From Adiantum capillus-veneris (Eukaryota; Streptophyta; Polypodiopsida; Polypodiales; Pteridaceae), in contig CM043944.1 of NCBI GenBank assembly GCA_014529385.2, positions 67,393,895-67,455,894 on the forward strand: DNA of 62,000 bases, in the 5' to 3' direction. The notes under the pieces were generated by a model that had not been told where the DNA came from, ran no database searches, and saw nothing but the letters and a program-made list of their open reading frames with translations. The position numbers were made by a program, and so were the translations under genes. How positions within the stretch are numbered: position 1 is the stretch's first letter; each line of letters begins with the position of its first letter. Shown one piece after another: positions 38,570 through 49,445 of this stretch.

Positions 38570-39281
38570 ATGGCGGAGGAAGGGAAGCTCAAGATTGAGA
38601 AGTTCAACGGCAAAAACTACCAACATTGGAAGATGCAGATTGAAGACTATCTCTACCAGAAGGACCTCTATTTGCCACTAGGCGGTCTTGCAAAGAAGCC
38701 CGAAACGATGGCAGATGAAGCATGGATTTTCCTTGATCGAAAGGCCCTGGGAACAATCTGGTTAAGCTTGGCGTCAACGGTGGCCTTCAACGGTGGCGTC
38801 ACTTGACGACGTCTACGAGAAACCATCGGCATCCAATAAGGTATTTCTTATGAAGCGCTTGTTCAATCTAAAGATGGCAGAGAATGGTTCAGTTGCAGAG
38901 CACCTAAATGACTTTAACACAAACACAAGTCAACTTCGATCGGTGAAAATCAATTTCGATGACGAAGTGCGAGCTCTCCTTATATTATCATCTCTACCAG
39001 ATAGTTGGGACAGCCTTGTGATGGCTGTAAGTAATTCTATCTCTGGTATAAATACTCTTAAGTTTGATGATGTTGTGGGTGTTCTCCTAAGCAAGGAAAT
39101 ACGAAGGAGAAGCACAGGAGAATCATCAAGTGCTGCATTGTCAGTGGAAACAAGAGGAAGGCCTAAGGAGAGGTTCAAAAGTCAAAAGGGTCGTGATCGC
39201 TCAAGACGGAGCAAGTCACGAACAAAGTCAGTTCTTGAATGTTGGAACTGCGGCAAGAAGGACCACGTCAAGAAGGATTGA
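38570..39281 (+). pseudogene. element E Gag (frameshift and zinc-knuckle stop)
   Basis: The ATG at 38570 opens MAEEGKLKIEKFNGKNYQHW, the typical copia Gag start, with QIEDYLYQKDLY. Near 38790-38810 a repeated CAACGGTGGC disrupts the frame; the protein resumes at DDVYEKPSASNKVFLMKRLF and runs through LRSVKINFDDEVRALLILSS to a basic tail. The zinc knuckle reads CWNCGKKDHVKKD and then TGA (39279-39281), so the stop sits exactly where the last zinc-binding Cys should be. The same frame continues open into protease beyond it. Confidence 0.85.
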
Positions 39282-40277
39282 AGGTCCACGAAGAAGAAGG
39301 AGACAAAGTCTCAAGACAACAAGCCAACATCGGAGGCCAATGTGGCAGGTAAAGTAGAGCAAGATGCTCTAATTCTCTCATTAGACAATGTGTCTAATTC
39401 CTGGAAAGTAGATTCCGGGGCTTCATTCCATGAGACACCACATAAGCAACATTTCCAAGACTACACTAAAGGTAATTTTGGGTATGTATACTTGGGAGAT
39501 GATGAAGCTTGTGAGATTGTCGGCAAAGGTACAGTTTCTGTCAAAACTGCTAACGAAAATGAATGGAAGCTTAAAGATGTTAGGCATGTTCCTTCTCTTC
39601 GAAAAAATTTAATCTCTACAGGACAATTGGACGATGAAGGTCACAACATTGCATTCGGAAATAAATGGTGGAAGATCTCAAAGGGATCTTTAGTGGTTGC
39701 CAAGAGAGAAAAGGTCGGTACACTTTACTTGTGTACTGTTAGCACGCAACCTTCAGCTTGTGCAACAACTACAGAAGTTGATAGTGCAGTGTGGCACTAT
39801 CGACTTGGGCATATGAGTGCCAAAGGAATGCAAATCCTTCAAACAAAGAAGCTTCTACCAGGTTTGAAAGAAGTGGACTTAGAGTTCTGTGAAGATTGTG
39901 TTTATGGTAAACAAAAGAGGGTAAAATTTCAAAAATCAGGAAATGAAAGAAAAAATAAAAAACTTGAGTTGGTTCATTCTGATGTTTGGGGTCCTGCAAG
40001 TACACCATCACTTGGTGGCTCATTATACTATGTAACATTCATAGACGATGCGACTAGAAAAACATGGGTTTATGTCATGAAGAATAAATCCGATGTATTT
40101 TCCATATTTCAAAGGTGGAAAGCCTTTGTGGAGAATGAAACAGGTACCAAGGTTAAATGCCTCAGATCCGACAATGGAGGCGATTATTGTAGCCAAGCTT
40201 TTGTGCTAGCAATGGAACTCGGAGGCAAAGGACAACCCCAAGGACACCTCAACAAAATGGGATTTCGGAAAGGATGA
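39282..40277 (+). pseudogene. element E protease and N-terminal integrase
   Basis: In frame with Gag after the TGA. The protease motif is KVDSGASFHETPHKQHF (catalytic Asp 39411-39413). The pre-integrase zinc finger is WHYRLGHMSAKGMQ with FCEDCVYGKQKR. In the integrase core, the first acid is in LVHSDVWGPA and the second in LRSDNGGDYCS. A frameshift near 40215 moves the third acidic residue (ISER) to the next frame, and this piece ends with an unrelated tail at 40277. Confidence 0.88.
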
Positions 40278-41296
40278 ATAGGACAATCATGGAACGAGCA
40301 CGAAGCATGCGGCTACATGCAGGCCTACCGCTTGAGCTTTGGGCGGAAGCTGTAAGTACGTTTGTGTACTTAATCAATCGGTCACCCTCAACGGCATTGG
40401 ATGGGGGAGTTCCAGAAGAGGCATGGACAGGTAAACCGGTGAATTATGCATTTCTCAAAGTGTTTGGGTGTGAGTCTTTCATGCACATAGATAGAAGCAT
40501 AAGATCAAAGTTAGATGAAAAGTCCAAAAAGTGTTTCTTCATTGGCTATGGAGAAGGAGACTTTGGGTATCGCCTATGGAATCCTAAAGATGGTAAAATC
40601 TTAAGGAGTAGGGATGTAATTTTTAACGAACAAAATATATACAAAGATTACTTGGAAAGAAAACAAACAAAAGAAACAGGTGATGAGTACATGGAGCTTG
40701 AGGACGGTGAAGACTCAAGGACTGCAAACGGTGACAATGTGCAACAACGTCAACCAAATGAGGGGCCTCAACCTATTCCCCTAAGATCTACAAGAGCAAG
40801 TATACCTCCAGAAAGGTTTGTTCCTTCCTTCAAACATCTCTTGATCTCAGATTCTGGAGAGCCGGAATCATATGAAGAAGCTATGCAACATGAATCCAAA
40901 GAAGAATGGACGAAGAGCATGCAAGTGGAGATGGACTCACTACATCGCAACCAAACATGGGAGTTGGTTGAGTTGCCTAAAGGTAAGCGGGCACTTCAAA
41001 ACAAATGGGTGTACAAGCTAAAGGAAGAAGAAGGTGGGAAGAAAAGGTACAAGTCTAGGCTTGTGGTAAAAGGTTTTTCTCAAAAGAAAGGTATTGACTT
41101 CAATGAAATATTTTCTCCTGTTGTAAAAATGAACTCAATTAGGCTTGTCTTAAGCCTTGTGGCTGCTCATGATCTAAATCTCGAGCAAATGGATGTAAAT
41201 ACGGCATTCCCTCACGGTGACTTAGAGGAGGAAATCTACATGCTTCAACCAAAGGGGTATGAAGTAAAAGGTAAGGAGAAAATGGTTTGCAGATAA
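40274..41296 (+). pseudogene. element E C-terminal integrase and N-terminal RT
   Basis: It continues the integrase with RARSMRLHAGLPLELWAEAV, SPSTALDGGVPEEAWTGKPV, KVFGCESFMHI and GYGEGDFGYRLWNPKDG. After a spacer (QPIPLRSTRASIPPERF), RT starts with WELVELPKGKRALQNKWVYK, RLVVKGFSQKKGIDFNEIFS and LEQMDVNTAFPHGDLEEEIY. The frame stops at TAA (41294-41296) within the KSLYGLKQA region, one codon before the next piece resumes in the same frame. Confidence 0.88.
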
Positions 41297-42416
41297 AAAA
41301 AGAGCTTGTATGGTTTAAAGCAAGCATCAAGACAATGGTACTTGAAGTTTAATCGATGGATGTTGGATCATGGATTCACAAGATGCAACTTCGATCACTG
41401 CGTCTACACGGAGAATTTGGGAGATGGGAAATTCATCATCCTAATGTTGTATGTTGATGACATGTTGATTGCAAGTGCTAACATGCAGGACATCAAAGAC
41501 CTAAAAGAGGAGCTGTCCAAATCTTTTTCAATGAAAGATTTAGGTGCTGCAAAGAGGATACTTGGTATGAAAATATCAAGGGACAGGACGAAGAAGACAA
41601 TAAAGCTATCTCAAGAAGATTACATCAAGAAGGTACTAGAAAGGATTGCAATGCAAAATGCAAAACCAGTTTCTACACCTTTGGCTGGTCATTTTAAACT
41701 AACGAAGGATATGTGTCCAAAGACACAAGAGGAGATAGCCTATATGTCTAAAGTTCCATATGCTGCAGTGGTAGGTTCTCTAATGTATGCTATGGTTTGG
41801 ACAAGGCCAGACATTGCACATGCAGTGGGAGTTGCGAGTAGGTTCATGGACAACCCAGGTAAAGAGCATTGGCAAGCTGTGAAGTGGATACTTAGGTATC
41901 TAAAAGGGACAACAACAAATGCTTTGTATTTTGGAGGAACTGATATTTTTCTAAAAGGGTATGCTGATGCAGATATGGCAGGTGACAAAGATACTCGAAG
42001 GAGCACTACTGGCTATGTGTTCACTGTTGGAGGCACAACAATAAGTTGGGCTTGGCTTCAAAGCTGCAGAAAGTGGTTTCACTTTCTACCATGGAAGCAG
42101 AGTATGTAGCAATGACGGAGGCAAGCAAGGAAATTTTGTGGCTTCACAGATTCTAAGAAGAGCTTGGATTCAAACAAGACAATTGTGTCTTGTACAGTGA
42201 TAGCCAAAGTGCTATCCATCTTGTGAAGAACTCAGCCTTTCATTCAAGGACAAAGCACATTGAGGTGAGATATCACTTCATACGCACTCTTTTGGAAGAG
42301 GGACAACTCAAGCTAGGAAAGGTGCATACAAGTGAAAATCCTGCAGACATGTTTACAAAGGTGGTCAACAAGGAGAAGTTGAGCTTTTGCTCATCTTCAA
42401 TCGGCATTCAAGGATA
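41297..42416 (+). pseudogene. element E RT catalytic part and RNase H
   Basis: LYGLKQASRQWYLKFNRWML leads to the catalytic YVDD (41450-41461) in LMLYVDDMLIAS. DLGAAKRILGMKISRDR, SLMYAMVWTRPDIAHAVGVA and LKGYADADMAGDKDTRRSTT (RNase H start) follow. Near 42055 a frameshift separates the next block, VSLSTMEAEYVA. A TAA interrupts LHRF/EELGFKQ near 42155. The end is SDSQSAIHLVKNSAFHSRTK, VRYHFIRTLLEEGQL and NPADMFTK, the usual copia terminus. Confidence 0.88.
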
Positions 42417-42464
42417 AGAAGCCAGAATGGAAAGCAGTCACAGGTTTGGTTTGGAGATCAGCCT

Positions 42465-42477
42465 CCAAGTGGGAGAT
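42465..42477 (+). promoter_or_regulatory. element E polypurine tract
   Basis: AAGTGGGAGAT directly precedes the 3' LTR. The same word precedes the LTR start at 52428. Confidence 0.8.
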
Positions 42478-43281
42478 TGTTAAGTATGGAGCCTGTTTTA
42501 CCCTTGTAATTTTCTGTGGTAAAAGCGCACATTTGTAAGGCCCCCATTATGAGGAGAAGCCATCGTGCGTGAACGAAAATCACTCACCGGAAACCAAAAT
42601 TTTCACGGACAAAAATCAGGCGCAACTTTAGAGGCCTCAGAGGCCCCCGAGATTTTCTTTTTCATCGGAATATTCCTTTTCGCCGGAATATTATGGCCGC
42701 CGGCGGCCGGAAAGTGGTCGGAAAACAACCGGTCGGTTGGCCGGTGGCCGGTAGTCAATGGCCGATGGCCGGTGGTCGGAAGTCAATGGCCGGTGGCCTG
42801 TGGTCGGAAGTCAATGGCCGGTGGCCGAATTCAAAAGCGGACTTGTCTTCTCAAGTGCGGCCACACATGGGCGGATTGGAGGGTCTGATTTGGACTTATT
42901 CACACAAGGGCGGCTACACATGACTGTCTCTCATTAGAGAGGGCAGCCCTTTTGGCCTATAAAAGGAGGCCATTTCTACACACATTTTACAGTGTGAAGT
43001 TGATGCAACAAGGTGAGTGTGAGGTGGTGAGAGTGAAACAAGGCGGGAGTTCCATTAAGGGTATAATCCCTTTGTAAACTACTTCTTGTTTTGAAGTACT
43101 AAAGCCATTGAGTGGCTGCTTTCACATGGACGTAGCCCACATTGGGTGAACCACGTATATCGTGTGTACTCTCTCTCTCTCTCTCTCTCTCTCTACTCTA
43201 TAATCTCATGTATGTAAATCTGTCTCTCTCCATTAAGTAATCTACTCAATTATCTATTTAGCTACGTCTTATTTCCTAACA
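42478..43281 (+). repeat. element E 3' LTR (804 bp)
   Basis: Copy of 37740-38496 with an extra minisatellite unit, an extra 18-bp GGAATATTCC stretch, a longer CT run and scattered substitutions. It is followed by TATAC. Confidence 0.9.
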
Positions 43282-43990
43282 TATACATGGTCTGCCAAGG
43301 AGAACAATGCTTTTGAAAAGCTTATCTCTCAATCTGTGCTTACAATACCTGATCTTTAAAAGCCATTTGAGGTCCAATGTGACGGTTGTGGTGATTGCCA
43401 TGGAGATATTTTTTGAAGGCATGCCATAGCCTATGAAAGTCGAGGGCTAGACCCTATTGAGCAAGGTCTAAGCATATATGAAAAGGAGTTCCTCGCAGTT
43501 CTACATACCTTAGACTCACAGAAGCACTATTTATTGGGGACTCCTTTCATTCTGCGAACGGATCACCAAAGTCTTAAGTACTTTCTGACGCAAACCAATC
43601 TCTCTATCAAACAAATGAGGTGGGAAAATTTCCTTTTGCAATTTCATTTTCATATTGCTCACATTGCTGGAAAGCTTAATCAAGTAGCCAATGCACTCTC
43701 AAGACGTCCGATAATGAATGTGGTTTCCATAGCAACTCACAATGATCTATCTTCTATGATACATGAGTATGCTATTGATCCCGATTTTAGAAATGTGATT
43801 TCAGCCCTTGCATTAGGAAAGAAAGAGAAACCATTTACTTTACAAGATGTTTATCTTCTCTATGGAAATAGACTATGTGTTACTAGCTCATTACGTGAGA
43901 AAGTAATGTATGAATCTCATGCTCCTCCTTATGCAGAGCATAGAGGGATTTAGTCTACCCTAAAAGGGATTGAAACATATTTCTATTGGC
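43282..43990 (+). pseudogene. element D RT thumb/RNase H (3' part)
   Basis: Continues the frame interrupted by element E: TWSAKENNAFEKLISQSVLT, stops near 43360 and 43414, AIAYESRGLDPIEQGLSIYE and EKEFLAVLHTLDSQKHYLLG, the Ty3 RNase H core. The open piece 43534-43953 follows with TPFILRTDHQSLKYFL and FHIAHIAGKLNQVANALSRR. It then enters the integrase zinc finger, whose His part lies around YESHAPPYAEHRGI; a stop follows at 43951. Confidence 0.8.
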
Positions 43991-45076
43991 CTATCATGAA
44001 AGCAAACATACAGGAGTATGTTTCTAAATGTGTGGTATGCCAAAAGATGAAGTTTGATAGAGGGAAGCAACCTAGAGTGTTTCAACCTTTGCCTATCCCT
44101 AATTCACCATGGGAGAGCATATCCATGGATTTTATCGTTGGATTGCCTATGTCTATCCATGGGAATACAGGAATATGGACGATAGTAGATAGTTTCAATA
44201 AAAAATCTCATTTTATACCTATCAAAAAGACTATCAAATCCCATCAAATGGCATCCCTCTTCATTTACAAATCTTCAAGTACCATGGATTGCCAATGTCC
44301 ATAGTGTCGGATAGAGATCCTAGAATGACCGTTACTTTTTGAAAGGGTCTCTTTGAGAATTTAGGGACAAGGCTAAAATTTTCTTCGGCCTATCACCCAC
44401 AAATGGATGGCCAAAGTGAAATAGCTAACCTAACAATTCTTGATCTACTCAAAGCCTATGTAACGGAAGTAGATCAAAGGTCCCAATGGGAGAAGTACTT
44501 ACCCTTACTGGAGTATGCATGCAATAACACTATACATACTTCCATGGGAAAAGCATCTTTTGAGGTAATTGAGGGAAGATCAAATAGTCCCCTGCTACTT
44601 AAGATACACGGGAAGTTCTTCGCCGAGACCTACAAGAATCTTTCCAAAAGATCAAGGATGCTATCTCTATCTCACAGCAAAGGCAAAAGGTTGCTGCTGA
44701 CAAGCACAGAAGAGCCCAAGCCTTTAAAGAAAATGATTGGGTCTTACTCAAATTTCCCAAGGCTCGATTAAGGCACACAACGGGCAAGAATCCTACGGGA
44801 CATCAAAAGTACTATGCTAAGTTAGCAAAAAGATACTATGGTCTCTTCCAGATTCTTAGGCCAATCAATGAGATGGCCTATCAACTCAAGTTGCCCAGCG
44901 ATTGGATCATACACAATGCTTTCCGTGTGAGCCTACTAAAGCCTTACAAAGGAGAGCCACCACAAGAACCAAATATTAAAGAACCACCAGAGATCGAGGA
45001 CCAAGAAGAGGTGTTGCAGCCTGACTCCATTCTTCGACATGAAGACAAGGTATTAAGAGGCACTAAGACTATGTAA
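43991..45076 (+). pseudogene. element D integrase and chromodomain-position C-terminus
   Basis: The zinc-finger Cys pair is KCVVCQKMK. In the core, DFIVGLPMS carries the first acid, IVSDRDPRMT the second and AYHPQMDGQSEIAN the Glu, in three frames separated by a frameshift near 44265, a stop near 44341 and another shift near 44620. The C-terminus (YYGLFQILRPINEMAYQLKL, HNAFRVSLLKPYKGEPP, VLQPDSILRHEDKVLRG) ends at 45076. In chromoviruses this position holds the chromodomain that steers integration to heterochromatin; here only its start is legible. Confidence 0.75.
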
Positions 45077-46879
45077 GGTTCCCAAACCCGCTGACACCAA
45101 AAACGGGATGGCACCATTGACAGGTCTCTAGGCATACTAAAGTTAGAGTCCTTAAATAAGAAAAATTCCAAGGAATTCACCCTTACCATCGACAATGATT
45201 TACGTTTATAGACCTAAAAAGAGACCTAGTCCTGTCTCGCAGTGGAAACGGGACCACTAAAAAAATTTTCCGGCCCTATAACTTCATCGTTCAGATTATG
45301 GTTTCCTTAGCCAACGCTTTTTTCCCCCTAACATATGTGAGGGCACAGCTGTTGGTGGATTCCTCCTCCTTGTGAAGAAGTTTCTAAACGTGTTAGTGCA
45401 CGGGAATGGATAGGTACATGACTAATCAGGTCCACGCGTTCATGATTGACAACCTTAGTCAATTCTCACTTAACACCCTGCAATCACACATGATCTCTAT
45501 GTTGTTTAATTACTACCACATTCTTTTCACAATTAAACCAATGATTTCTTTTAACTTTCACAATTGAATTTCATTAAGACAACCTTTGAAAACAGTATTG
45601 AAGACATTCTTTCAGCAAACAAACATCTTTAGACTTAAGACAAGGTACTGTCATTCTGAAGTATCTCTGACCAGTACTGGCTTGTCTCAAGACCACCTAT
45701 ACAAGGGTCAAAAAATGGCACCCATTCTTTATTTATAAAAACCGGGGTGAAAAAGTCATTACCCAAAGTCGGGGCGCCCATACGCCAACCGCTTGCCCAT
45801 ACAACCAGGTGGTTCCTCCAGGATAAACTTGAAATGTTAAGTAATATCCACAAACACAAACAAGCACGGGGCAAAGACTCCACGCGTGTTGAGGAAACTG
45901 ACTCATCCATGACGGTATCACCATCATTACTCATTACCTTGAGTAAAATATTTCTAAGGAATCAGAGGTGTCTTGAGACAAGCTATCTTAAGGATGGTCA
46001 AACATTTCTTTCCTAAATCAATCAGTCATAACCGAATCATTTCTTTCCTATTTACAATCATTGCTCGTTGATTTTGTGGAAGTTATCTTCCATTTCTAGC
46101 CAGGTTTAAAAGATTTTAAATGAACAAAATAGAAATCCACCTGGGACTGCTCGTCCATGTGCTGCTACGCTGGAGCCTGTAGACTCTCCTCTGTCGGCCT
46201 ATGGCTAGGCCAAGCCTCATGGTTATTAGTGGCTTTATTTCTTTTGTTGCTAATATCCTCTTTCTTGGTAAGAGGATTTCCTTGGGTTCTCTTTGGAGCC
46301 ATATCGACAGCCTTATAAAAAGACTTAGTCGATTAGAGGTTCAATTGAATAATCTTTTTTCTTCCTCTTTACCCAAAAATAAGGATTTTTGGAGTAAGTA
46401 GGTATCCTTGATAGTTAATTGGATGAGATATTCCTCCTATAACTTCCTTATACTATAAGTAATTTTTCATAATTACCATTTAATTAGGGAAGCTATTTAA
46501 CTAGGTTTCTCCTTAGTCTATTTTCCCTGAATATTTCGTATGTAACCTCAGTAAATTATAATTCCTATCGGCTAATGGATTACTCACCCTAATTGTAATT
46601 TGATATGTTCTATCTTTAGGAATTTTCATAAATTTGATTTATAGCCTTTCACTCCTATACTTATGGCCTAATTTAAGCAAAATTTTGCTAATAATAATTT
46701 GTTACACCAACCATTTATGCTGAGGTAATTGTCCCAACCTTCAATAGTGATTTTGAACCTTAGGTATTTATTTGGTAAGTAGATAAATTCATTTACTAAT
46801 TTCGTTTCTCAATTTTCTACGCAGAATCAGTTACTTTTAATGAAAATAAATTTTTAAACTATTTACTTGAGGTTGGGGT
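45077..46879 (+). other. element D post-integrase non-coding region
   Basis: No retroelement protein is recognisable. A 66-codon frame at 46201-46401 has a hydrophobic stretch (VISGFISFVANILFLG) and then a Leu-rich amphipathic part (HIDSLIKRLSRLEVQLNNLF). It lies where some Ty3 elements carry extra frames, but its reality is unproven. Other frames look like chance. Confidence 0.4.
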
Positions 46880-48065
46880 ATTTCTCACGGATTCCTCAAG
46901 GTGTGTTCTACCTTTGATAATTATATCAATGGTTTTTGGATGAATTTACTATTTTTTCCCTTTTATTTTCCCCTAAAAATAATATAATTTTACTAATATA
47001 ATTAGGTAAATTAATTATCTAATTTTAACATAATTATCACAAGTTTCCTAACATGTAATTTACCTTTGATAAATAACTCAATGCATTTTGAATCAATTTG
47101 CTAATTTCCCCCTTTTAATTTGTTCTAAAAATAGAGTATTTTTGTTAAAGTAATTAGGTACATTAATTATTTGAGGATAGAATAAGTATCACGGGTTTAT
47201 TAACATGTAATTAACCTCTGATAAATAACTCAAAGCATTTTAAATCAATTTGCTAATTTCCCCCTTTTAATTTGTTCTAAAAACATACTAATTCTGCTAA
47301 AGTAATTAGGTAAAATAAGTATCTTAGATTAACATAATTATCACACGTTTGTTAACATGTAGTTAACCTCTCATAAATAACTCAAAGCATTTTGAATCAA
47401 TTTGATAATTTCTTCTATTTAATTTGTCCTAAAAACAGAGTAATTCTTCTAAATTAATAAAGTAAATTAATTATCTAAAATTAACGTAATTGTCATAGGT
47501 TCCCTAACATGTAGTTAACCTATGATAAATAACTCAAAGCATTTTGAATCAATTTGCTAATTTTCCCTATTTAATTTGTCATAGAAACATTGTAATTCTT
47601 CTAAAATAATTAGGTAAATTAATTTTTGAGGTTAAAATAATTATCACAGGTTTCTTTTTGTGTAATCTACTTCTGATAAGTAACTCAATGCATTTTGAAA
47701 CAATTTACTAATTTCCTCCTTTTAATTTGTCCTAAAAACAAATAATTCTGCTAAAGTAATCAGGTAAATTAATTATGTGAATTTAAAATAATTATCATGG
47801 GTTCCCTAACCTGTGATTAGCCTCTTGTAATTAACTCAAAGCATTTTGAATCAATTTGCTAGTTTCTCCGTTTTAATTTGTCCAAAAAACAGAGTAGTTC
47901 TGCTAAAATAATTAAGTAAATTAATTTTTTGAGGTTAACATAATTATTATGGGGTCACTAACATGTAATTAACCACTCATAAATAACTCAAAGAATTTTG
48001 AATCGATTTGATTATTTTTCCCTTTATTTTGCTCTAAAAAATAGTGTAATTCTGCCTAATTAATT
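46880..48065. repeat. 152-bp tandem array, about 7.5 units
   Basis: The landmark ATAAATAACTCAA...GCATTTTGAATCAATTTG recurs with TAACTCAA at 47074, 47225, 47378, 47530, 47681, 47832 and 47984, a spacing of 151-153 bp. A diverged first unit lies near 46920. Each unit also has CTAACATGTAATTAACC and TTTAATTTGTCCTAAAAA. AT-rich, no coding. Confidence 0.9.
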
Positions 48066-49445
48066 ATGAAAATTACTCAAATAATTATAAGATACTTTTT
48101 CTAGCTTAATGATAGTTGAATGCAGCTCTTATAAATATCTCAACTTAATATAAAGTTAATTAATATATTTCCCACTAATTTATGATTAATATGGATAATT
48201 TCAGCCCTAATATGATATAATAATTAATTAGCTTAATATCCCCAAGATTAAATAAAAAAATCAACAAAGAATATTTAATTCAGAGAGGATTATTGAGTAT
48301 ACATAGGATTAATATTTAATTTATTAAGAAAATAGGTTAATATAGCCTTGCTAATTAAGAAGGATTAGGCTAATTACCGTTTAATTTAATCAACTAGAGC
48401 TTGATCTCTAGTGATTTTTGCATACTTGTCTCTCTAGATGAGAGAGAGTGTGCCAAGGCTCCGAGTCTAAATTTTTATGATGGGAAGGAGGTCTTTTTAT
48501 AGTTTTTTTGGGCCTCGGGCAGTTCCTGGCAGGTTTTGACACCTCAAGCAGGCCCCCAGCTTCAAGGTAGCGCCAACTGCTGATATTTATGTCTCTGGTA
48601 GGTTCCCCACAACTCCACACTGCTCCCACATCTTCCATAATCGATTTTGGTTGATTTTACTGATTTTAATGATGAAAATTGGAATATCAGTTAATTCTAG
48701 AACCTTAGGATAAGAAAGTCTTTGATAATAATAATTACTAAAACCATCCAATTTTTATTAATTAATTGAATTTCTAGTGTAACCTTCCAGGGCCCGTAAC
48801 TTTTCCAGTTTTTATCGGATTCTAATTCTGAAAATTACTAACCATAGTAAAGCTCTGCTTATGATTCCAAAAATATCAATATCAGCCATGATTGAATCAT
48901 TCAACAATGGTTTTCAAGTTAATTTTACAAGCTTTGTACAATTTTTAAGGTTTCAAAAACTGGAAACCTTACAGACTATCCAATGATATCTTATTAAGTT
49001 TAAGAATTATCCTTTTGAAGATGCTAGATTGATGCAAGGCATACAATTAAAGGATAATCTAAACCTTTTCAATGCTTACAATGCTTCCCTAGAGTAAGAA
49101 AATGTACAAAGGTTAAAAAAGAACAATGTTTTTGTCTTATAAGACTCTCTTTTTTTGTATTGTGTACAAAAATAAAGTAGTATGCATGTTCAAGTTTGCG
49201 GAGACGACCTCTCCCAAACACCAAGTAGAGTTGTCACTCTATGATGGAAGATTGATAGGACTAATGTGCAGACATGTTTGCAGCAGCTTAGGCCCTCAAG
49301 CACCAAAATGGACTAGTCATCCATTCTAGAACGATGACATAGGGTAACATAGGGATCCTCTACCCGCTAGAAAAAGGACTAATGAATATGCTATATCTTC
49401 TCTACCACATAGTCAAGGACAACTATGATTTCAAGAGAGAGGTAA
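48066..49445. other. element D 3' non-coding region up to the LTR
   Basis: AT-rich with a few decayed relics of the 152-bp unit to about 48250. The rest is unassigned. A purine-rich TTTCAAGAGAGAGGTAA (49430-49445) abuts the 3' LTR and is the likely polypurine tract. Confidence 0.5.

Larger units (their letters stand above)
37740..43281 (+). mobile_element. element E: Ty1/copia retrotransposon nested in element D
   Basis: LTRs (757 and 804 bp) begin TGTTAAGTATGGAGCC and end TTTCCTAACA. A perfect 5-bp duplication TATAC flanks it (37735-37739, 43282-43286). The internal order is Gag, protease, integrase, RT, RNase H, which defines Ty1/copia. Primer site and polypurine tract are present. Lesions are few: two or three frameshifts, a stop at the Gag zinc knuckle, one stop in RT and one in RNase H. 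It is the youngest-looking coding element here. Confidence 0.92.

Noticed and set aside
46880-48065. CRISPR-like array
   Set aside because: The whole 152-bp unit is repeated, with no unique spacers, in a plant genome.
48408-48638. 76-residue minus-strand frame
   Set aside because: No motif, no relative in the window, and it lies in the AT-rich non-coding part of element D.
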